Part shown: in pieces, positions 60,238 through 64,000 of the stretch
Position numbering within the stretch: the first letter of the stretch is position 1
Layout: each line of letters opens with the position of its first letter
Origin: Emticicia aquatilis
GTDB lineage: Bacteria > Bacteroidota > Bacteroidia > Cytophagales > Spirosomataceae
Reading direction: 5' to 3'
DNA length: 64,000 nt
Assembly (NCBI RefSeq): GCF_014644295.1
Contig: NZ_BMKK01000001.1
Location: forward strand, 186,001-250,000
Notes under the pieces: generated by a model
The model's database searches: none
Seen by the model: the letters and a program-made list of their open reading frames with translations, nothing else
What the model was told of the DNA's origin: nothing
Made by a program: the position numbers and the translations under genes

Positions 60238-61935
60238 TTAGAGCAGGAAATATTCAGCGATTGGCCCCAACGCCAAAGCTGGAAAGAATGATAAAGCCGC
60301 TACGATGGCAATGACCGCAAAGACCATCAAGCCAAAAGTCATAGTATCGGTTTTGAGTGTACCGTTGCTTTCGGGAGTATATTTTTTGTTGGCTAAAATA
60401 CCAGCAATGGCCACTGGCCCGATGATTGGCAGAAAACGCCCCAAGAGCATCACAATGCCACAAGCGATATTCCAGAAAGGCGTATTGTCGCCCAAACCTT
60501 CAAAACCACTACCATTATTGGCACTTGAAGAAGTAATTTCATACAACATTTGACTAAAACCATGGTTGTTTGGGTTGCTCAACCAACCCGCATATTCAGC
60601 AGGATTATGAGTGTATAAATAGCTGGCGATGGCAGTACCAACCAAAATCAAAAACGGGTGGAGCAGAGCAATTACCATTGCTATTTTCATTTCTTTCGCT
60701 TCGATTTTCTTGCCCAAAAACTCGGGAGTTCTACCTACCATTAAGCCACTAATAAATACCGCCAGAATGATGAATACATAGAAATTGAGCATTCCAACGC
60801 CACAACCGCCATAAAAAGCATTTATCATCATGCCCAACATTTGATTCATGCCACTCAAAGGCGTGAAGCTATCGTGCATAGCATTGACGCTTCCCGTAGA
60901 AATTACGGTTGTTGCGATGCTCCAATAAGCTGAAGCTGGTGAGCCAAATCTGATTTCTTTACCTTCCATGCTTCCGAGATTTTGGCTGACTCCCATTCGA
61001 GTAATGGCAGGATTTCCATTCATTTCTGAGATAATAGTTGGCACAACTAAGAGCGTAAATCCGATGGTCATTACTCCAAAAATCATCCAAGAAAGTTTCT
61101 TCCGATTAATTACATAGCCCAAAGCAAATATCAATGCGAATGGAATAAGCATCTGAGTAATCATTTCGACGATGTTGGTAAAATAACTCGGATTCTCGAA
61201 CGGATGTGCCGAATTTACTCCAAAAAAACCACCTCCATTCGTACCCAAATGTTTGATGGCCGTAAAAGCTGCCACTGGCCCACGGCTCACCTGTACGGTT
61301 TCGCCTTGCAGCGTAGTTACGGTATCTTTCCCTTCAAAAGTCATTGGCATACCATTGAATACCAGCACCGTAGCAACCACAACCGCAATCGGAAATAAAA
61401 TACGAGTGCAACTACGCACAAAATATGAGTAGAAATTACCCAACTTATCAGTTGTTCGTTCTTTCATTGCCACGAATACAACCGCTGCAATGGCAATGCC
61501 TGTACCAGCACTCAAAAACTGCCACAACATCAATACGAGTTGACCTAAATATGACATTCCGCTTTCGCCTGAGTAGTGCTGTAAGTTGGTGTTGCAAATA
61601 AAACTAATGGCAGTATTAAAGGCCAAATCGCCACTCATTGATGGGTTATTGTCTGGATTTAGTGGTAGCCAAGCCATATTGGTCAATACTATCATCGACA
61701 GTAAAAACCATGCAGCATTGATGCTTATGAGGGCAACTAAATGCTGTTTCCAGTTCATTTGCTGAGATTCATTGATGCCGCTTAACTTGAAAAACAATTT
61801 ATCAATCGGATTGAAGATAGTATCTAACCAAGTTTTTTGGTAGTTAAAAACCTTGCCGATGTATCTTCCTAAAGGTAAAGCGATGGCCAGTGTTAGCACA
61901 AACATTAGCACTACGCCGAGAATTTCTGAGTTCAT
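60238..61935 (-). CDS. kdpA: Potassium-transporting ATPase subunit A
   Basis: 565 residues, ten or so membrane helices. Selectivity-filter loops are recognisable: TNLQHYSGESGMSYLGQ, HLGTNGGGFFGVNSAHPFENP, GCGVGMLNFYV and SSANNGSGFEGLGDNTP. The potassium-channel-like subunit of KdpFABC. Directly upstream are two very small membrane ORFs and kdpF. Confidence 0.98.
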   Translation of the reverse strand: MNSEILGVVLMFVLTLAIALPLGRYIGKVFNYQKTWLDTIFNPIDKLFFKLSGINESQQMNWKQHLVALISINAAWFLLSMIVLTNMAWLPLNPDNNPSMSGDLAFNTAISFICNTNLQHYSGESGMSYLGQLVLMLWQFLSAGTGIAIAAVVFVAMKERTTDKLGNFYSYFVRSCTRILFPIAVVVATVLVFNGMPMTFEGKDTVTTLQGETVQVSRGPVAAFTAIKHLGTNGGGFFGVNSAHPFENPSYFTNIVEMITQMLIPFALIFALGYVINRKKLSWMIFGVMTIGFTLLVVPTIISEMNGNPAITRMGVSQNLGSMEGKEIRFGSPASAYWSIATTVISTGSVNAMHDSFTPLSGMNQMLGMMINAFYGGCGVGMLNFYVFIILAVFISGLMVGRTPEFLGKKIEAKEMKIAMVIALLHPFLILVGTAIASYLYTHNPAEYAGWLSNPNNHGFSQMLYEITSSSANNGSGFEGLGDNTPFWNIACGIVMLLGRFLPIIGPVAIAGILANKKYTPESNGTLKTDTMTFGLMVFAVIAIVAALSFFPALALGPIAEYFLL

Positions 61936-61941
61936 TTTGTG

Positions 61942-62052
61942 TTAGAATTTATATAAAATTTTAAATTTTAATAAAACCGCATAAAACATTGATAGAGCAA
62001 TCAACCAAATAATGATTATGACTAACGCAGCCTTGATTTTTTGCCATCTCAT
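61942..62052 (-). CDS. Small single-helix membrane protein (36 aa) of the kdp operon
   Basis: ATG at 62050-62052, stop 6 bp before the kdpA ATG. Basic start MRWQKIKAA, one helix ALVIIIIWLIALSMFYAVLL, basic end KFKILYKF. It starts 4 bp after the kdpF stop. Not recognised; the tight packing suggests a real gene, perhaps an extra small subunit. Confidence 0.6.
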   Translation of the reverse strand: MRWQKIKAALVIIIIWLIALSMFYAVLLKFKILYKF

Positions 62053-62056
62053 GGTT

Positions 62057-62134
62057 TTAGAATTTTTCGGGTTTTAGTAATACATAGCACATGTATAAAA
62101 ACACGGCGATTGAGACGATGAATAATGCTATCAT
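62057..62134 (-). CDS. kdpF: Potassium-transporting ATPase subunit F
   Basis: 25 residues: MIALFIVSIAVFLYMCYVLL then KPEKF. A single membrane helix followed by the KPE(K/R)F motif that defines KdpF, the lipid-like stabilising peptide of the complex. The ATG at 62132-62134 is 3 bp after the preceding small ORF's stop. Confidence 0.85.
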   Translation of the reverse strand: MIALFIVSIAVFLYMCYVLLKPEKF

Positions 62135-62137
62135 GGC

Positions 62138-62224
62138 TTAGATGTTTTCGAAGAATTTAATGGATTTGTAGAAAAGGGCGAAACCCAATAGCCCTAAAAC
62201 TGTAAGTGTGATTGTTAGAAACAT
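62138..62224 (-). CDS. Small single-helix membrane protein (28 aa) of the kdp operon
   Basis: ATG at 62222-62224, about 20 nt downstream of the predicted sigma-54 transcript start, so the first ORF of the operon. MFLTITLTVLGLLGFALFYK is one helix, with an amphipathic tail IKFFENI. Not recognised; it could be a second KdpF-like peptide. Confidence 0.6.
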   Translation of the reverse strand: MFLTITLTVLGLLGFALFYKSIKFFENI

Positions 62225-62253
62225 GATTTTAATTATTTGTTTCTATATATAGT

Positions 62254-62269
62254 TTCAAGAGATGTGCCA
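62254..62269 (-). promoter_or_regulatory. Sigma-54 (-24/-12) promoter of the kdp operon
   Basis: Minus strand TGGCAC-ATCTC-TTGAA: the GG of -24 and the GA at -12 are separated by exactly 10 bases (consensus GC at -12). The predicted start is about 62244, just ahead of the first small ORF at 62224. The adjacent regulator is a sigma-54 activator. Confidence 0.75.
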
Positions 62270-62334
62270 GCAGTAGGAAACAATCTATAAGTACCTTATT
62301 ATCAGTTTTTTATAAAATTTATCGGATTTTGTAA

Positions 62335-62363
62335 AATAAAAAACCCTTTCAAAATGAAAGGGT
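62335..62363 (-). terminator. Terminator of the sigma-54 regulator gene
   Basis: CCCTTTC/GAAAGGG stem followed on the minus strand by TTTTTTATTTTA, about 30 bp past the gene and before the kdp promoter. It separates the regulator transcript from kdpFABC. Confidence 0.75.
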
Positions 62364-62393
62364 CTGTACTATCGTTTTGAAAGGGTGATATAC

Positions 62394-63746
62394 CTAAAGT
62401 TTGTATTCTTCGATTTTGCGATATAAAGTAGTGAGAGCAATATTGAGCAATTCGGCGGTTTTGGTTTTGTTGCCGTTTGTGTAGTTAAGTACTTTCTGAA
62501 TATGGCTTTTTTCGGCATTAGCCAGCTCAAAGTTTGTCAGGATTTTGCCCGAAGTAGCACTGGCAGATTGCGAAGCATGCTGAATTTCCAGTGGTAGGTT
62601 TTCAGTTTTTAACTCATCATCATTCATCAAAATAATGCTTCGTTCGATTACATTTTTTAGTTCTCTGATATTGCCGTTCCAGTTATGAAGTTTGAGAGTT
62701 TCGATGAAAGATTCTTCAATTTTTCGTACTTTTTTATTCATTTTGTGTGAAAAAACCGTAACAAAATGATTGGTTAGTAGCTCAATATCAACAATTCTTT
62801 CTCGCAGTGCGGGAAGTTTTATCTGAAAAACCGAAATTCTATAATATAAATCTTCTCGGAAATGCCCTGCTTCAATTTCTTTCAATAAATCTCGATTAGT
62901 GGCGGCAATGATTCTGACATTTACTTTGATTGGTTTACTTTCTCCGACCTTCAATAACTCGCCCGATTCGATGATTCTCAAGAGTTTCGCTTGTAAGTCC
63001 AAAGCCATTTCACCGATTTCATCAAGAAAAATAGTGCCGTTGTGGGCTTCCTCAAACAAGCCTTTTTGGTCTTTCACTGCACCCGTAAACGCTCCAGCTT
63101 TGTGGCCGAACATTTCACTTTCAAGCAAATCTTTACTAAACGCCGAACAGTTGATAGCCACAAAACTCTGGTTAGAGCGTCTGCTGGCTTGGTGAATGGC
63201 TTGAGCAAAAACTTCTTTTCCAGTTCCAGTTTCGCCTGTGAGCAGCACGGTTGTGTCGGTTTCGGCTACTTTTTTTGCCAAATCAATGGTTTGTAGCATG
63301 ATTTTCGACTTACCGATAATTTTATCAAAGGAGTGTTTTTCGCCCAATTGTTTTTCCAACTGCTGCACTCTTTTTGATAAACTCACTTTTTCGATAGCCT
63401 TATGAAGCAAAGGAATGATTTTATTATTATCATCGCCTTTTGTGATATAATCGAATGCTCCGTTTTTGATGGCTTGCACACCATCGGGGATATTTCCGTA
63501 AGCCGTAAGCAGAATAACCTCGACGGTTGGGTACTTATCTTTAATTGTTTTGGTCAAGTCCACGCCACGACCGTCGGGCAGTTTTACATCACAAATAACC
63601 ACGTCAATGGCATTTTGTTCCAATCGCTTTAGCCCACTTTTACAATCGCCCGCCTGAAAAACCTCAAAGCCCTCCATTGTCAGGATTTTGGCCAAAAGAT
63701 TTCTCAATTTTTCTTCATCATCAATTATCAGAATGGTATTGTTCAT
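62394..63746 (-). CDS. Sigma-54-dependent response regulator
   Basis: 450 residues. Receiver domain (ILIIDDEEKLRNLL, phospho-aspartate in VICDVKLPDGRG, TAYGN, K in YITKGDD), AAA+ domain (Walker A GETGTGKE, the GAFTGA loop that contacts sigma-54, Walker B GTIFLDEIGEM, RIIAATNRDL) and a Fis-type HTH at the C-terminus (NKTKTAELLNIALTTLYRKIEEY). NtrC/AtoC-like. It lies immediately upstream of the kdp operon, which has a -24/-12 promoter, so it takes the place of KdpE. The kinase at 53215 is its likely partner. Confidence 0.94.
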   Translation of the reverse strand: MNNTILIIDDEEKLRNLLAKILTMEGFEVFQAGDCKSGLKRLEQNAIDVVICDVKLPDGRGVDLTKTIKDKYPTVEVILLTAYGNIPDGVQAIKNGAFDYITKGDDNNKIIPLLHKAIEKVSLSKRVQQLEKQLGEKHSFDKIIGKSKIMLQTIDLAKKVAETDTTVLLTGETGTGKEVFAQAIHQASRRSNQSFVAINCSAFSKDLLESEMFGHKAGAFTGAVKDQKGLFEEAHNGTIFLDEIGEMALDLQAKLLRIIESGELLKVGESKPIKVNVRIIAATNRDLLKEIEAGHFREDLYYRISVFQIKLPALRERIVDIELLTNHFVTVFSHKMNKKVRKIEESFIETLKLHNWNGNIRELKNVIERSIILMNDDELKTENLPLEIQHASQSASATSGKILTNFELANAEKSHIQKVLNYTNGNKTKTAELLNIALTTLYRKIEEYKL

Positions 63747-63782
63747 GGATGTGTTTCTTCAATAAATTCAATTTTGTTATTC

Positions 63783-64000
63783 TTACGCCTTCGGGTGGGC
63801 TTGCTTGAAGACTTTTTTGAGTTTTTCAATCGAATTATGGGTATAAACTTGCGTAGCGGCAAGGCTCGTATGTCCCAATAAATCTTTGATAGCATTCAAA
63901 TCTGCTCCACGATTGAGCAAATGAGTAGCAAAGGTATGCCGCAGAACGTGCGGGCTGCGTTGTTCGAGCGATGTCACTAATGACAAATATTTTTTCACCA
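63783..64000 (-). CDS. Tyrosine recombinase XerC/XerD type (N-terminus cut by window edge)
   Basis: C-terminal 72 or so residues only. [42 protein letters not shown] carries the catalytic histidine/arginine pair (HxLRH), the second histidine in LLGH and the nucleophile tyrosine in VYTH. The C-terminus [16 protein letters not shown] is that of Xer recombinases that resolve chromosome dimers, not of phage integrases. The frame is open to the right edge. Confidence 0.88.
   Translation of the reverse strand, partial: VKKYLSLVTSLEQRSPHVLRHTFATHLLNRGADLNAIKDLLGHTSLAATQVYTHNSIEKLKKVFKQAHPKA

Noticed and set aside
63783-64000. Integrase marking a genomic island at the right edge
   Set aside because: The C-terminal sequence is of the housekeeping XerC/XerD type, and no attachment-site repeat was seen.

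Overview
The window looks like chromosome from a Bacteroidota bacterium of the order Cytophagales (an Emticicia/Arcicella/Runella-like genome; the genus is a guess). The reasons are an AT-rich composition, Bacteroidota-type promoters (a -7 box TAnnTTTG, in the best case 19 bp after a -33 TTTG), no strong Shine-Dalgarno sequences, a SusC/SusD pair, PorX plus a secreted protein with a type IX secretion (T9SS) sorting domain, a KdpD split from its kinase, and TIGR02757, TMEM220 and DUF6132 family proteins. No tRNA, rRNA, CRISPR array, insertion sequence or prophage was seen.

Regions, left to right. 1-9.3 kb is housekeeping: a CPBP protease (cut by the edge), dusB, an EamA exporter, a biotin carrier protein, pyrH-frr and ligA. 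Between frr and ligA lies a pair of unknown membrane/lipoprotein genes bracketed by a 31/32-identical direct repeat that includes the terminator. 9.5-12.6 kb holds the SRP RNA with a consensus promoter, a small transaldolase, an FtsE-type ATPase and a YegD-type Hsp70. 12.8-16.9 kb is a 1338-residue secreted metalloprotease with nine fibronectin III repeats and a T9SS tail. 17.4-19.3 kb is a SnoaL/GNAT/nitrilase operon. 19.3-26.3 kb carries an outer-membrane protein, PorX, kdsB, a LysM protein, TIGR02757 and an M28 peptidase.

26.5-39.1 kb is a sugar locus: ROK regulator, GHMP kinase, MFS permease, Gfo/Idh oxidoreductase, TIM-barrel isomerase/epimerase, DUF1080 (3-keto-disaccharide hydrolase family), SusD and SusC. 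The combination fits uptake of a glycoside followed by 3-keto processing. 39.5-43.0 kb is a leftward thiol/sulfur cluster: Crp/Fnr regulator, small membrane proteins, HMA protein, two rhodaneses, an OsmC gene broken by a one-base frameshift, and a rhodanese-thioredoxin fusion. 43.1-46.9 kb carries a TipAS-type MerR regulator, ThuA, a phosphopantetheinyl transferase and a SirB1-like protein. 47.1-53.1 kb is a surface-sugar operon (galE, rfbB, pseF, two acetyltransferases, pseI) with no pseB, pseC or pseG.

53.2-63.8 kb is a leftward Kdp potassium system: a sigma-54 response regulator, a sigma-54 -24/-12 promoter, two unnamed very small membrane ORFs around kdpF, then kdpA, kdpB, kdpC, a porin-like protein, the sensor half of KdpD and a separate HAMP-PAS histidine kinase. 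A Xer-type recombinase is cut by the right edge.

Most of the unexplained structure is between genes: REP-like hairpins tagged with GTAG/CTAC or GTGG/CCAC, a nested 180-bp palindromic element inside the kdp operon, a 13-copy heptamer repeat, and spacers built from reiterated short words.
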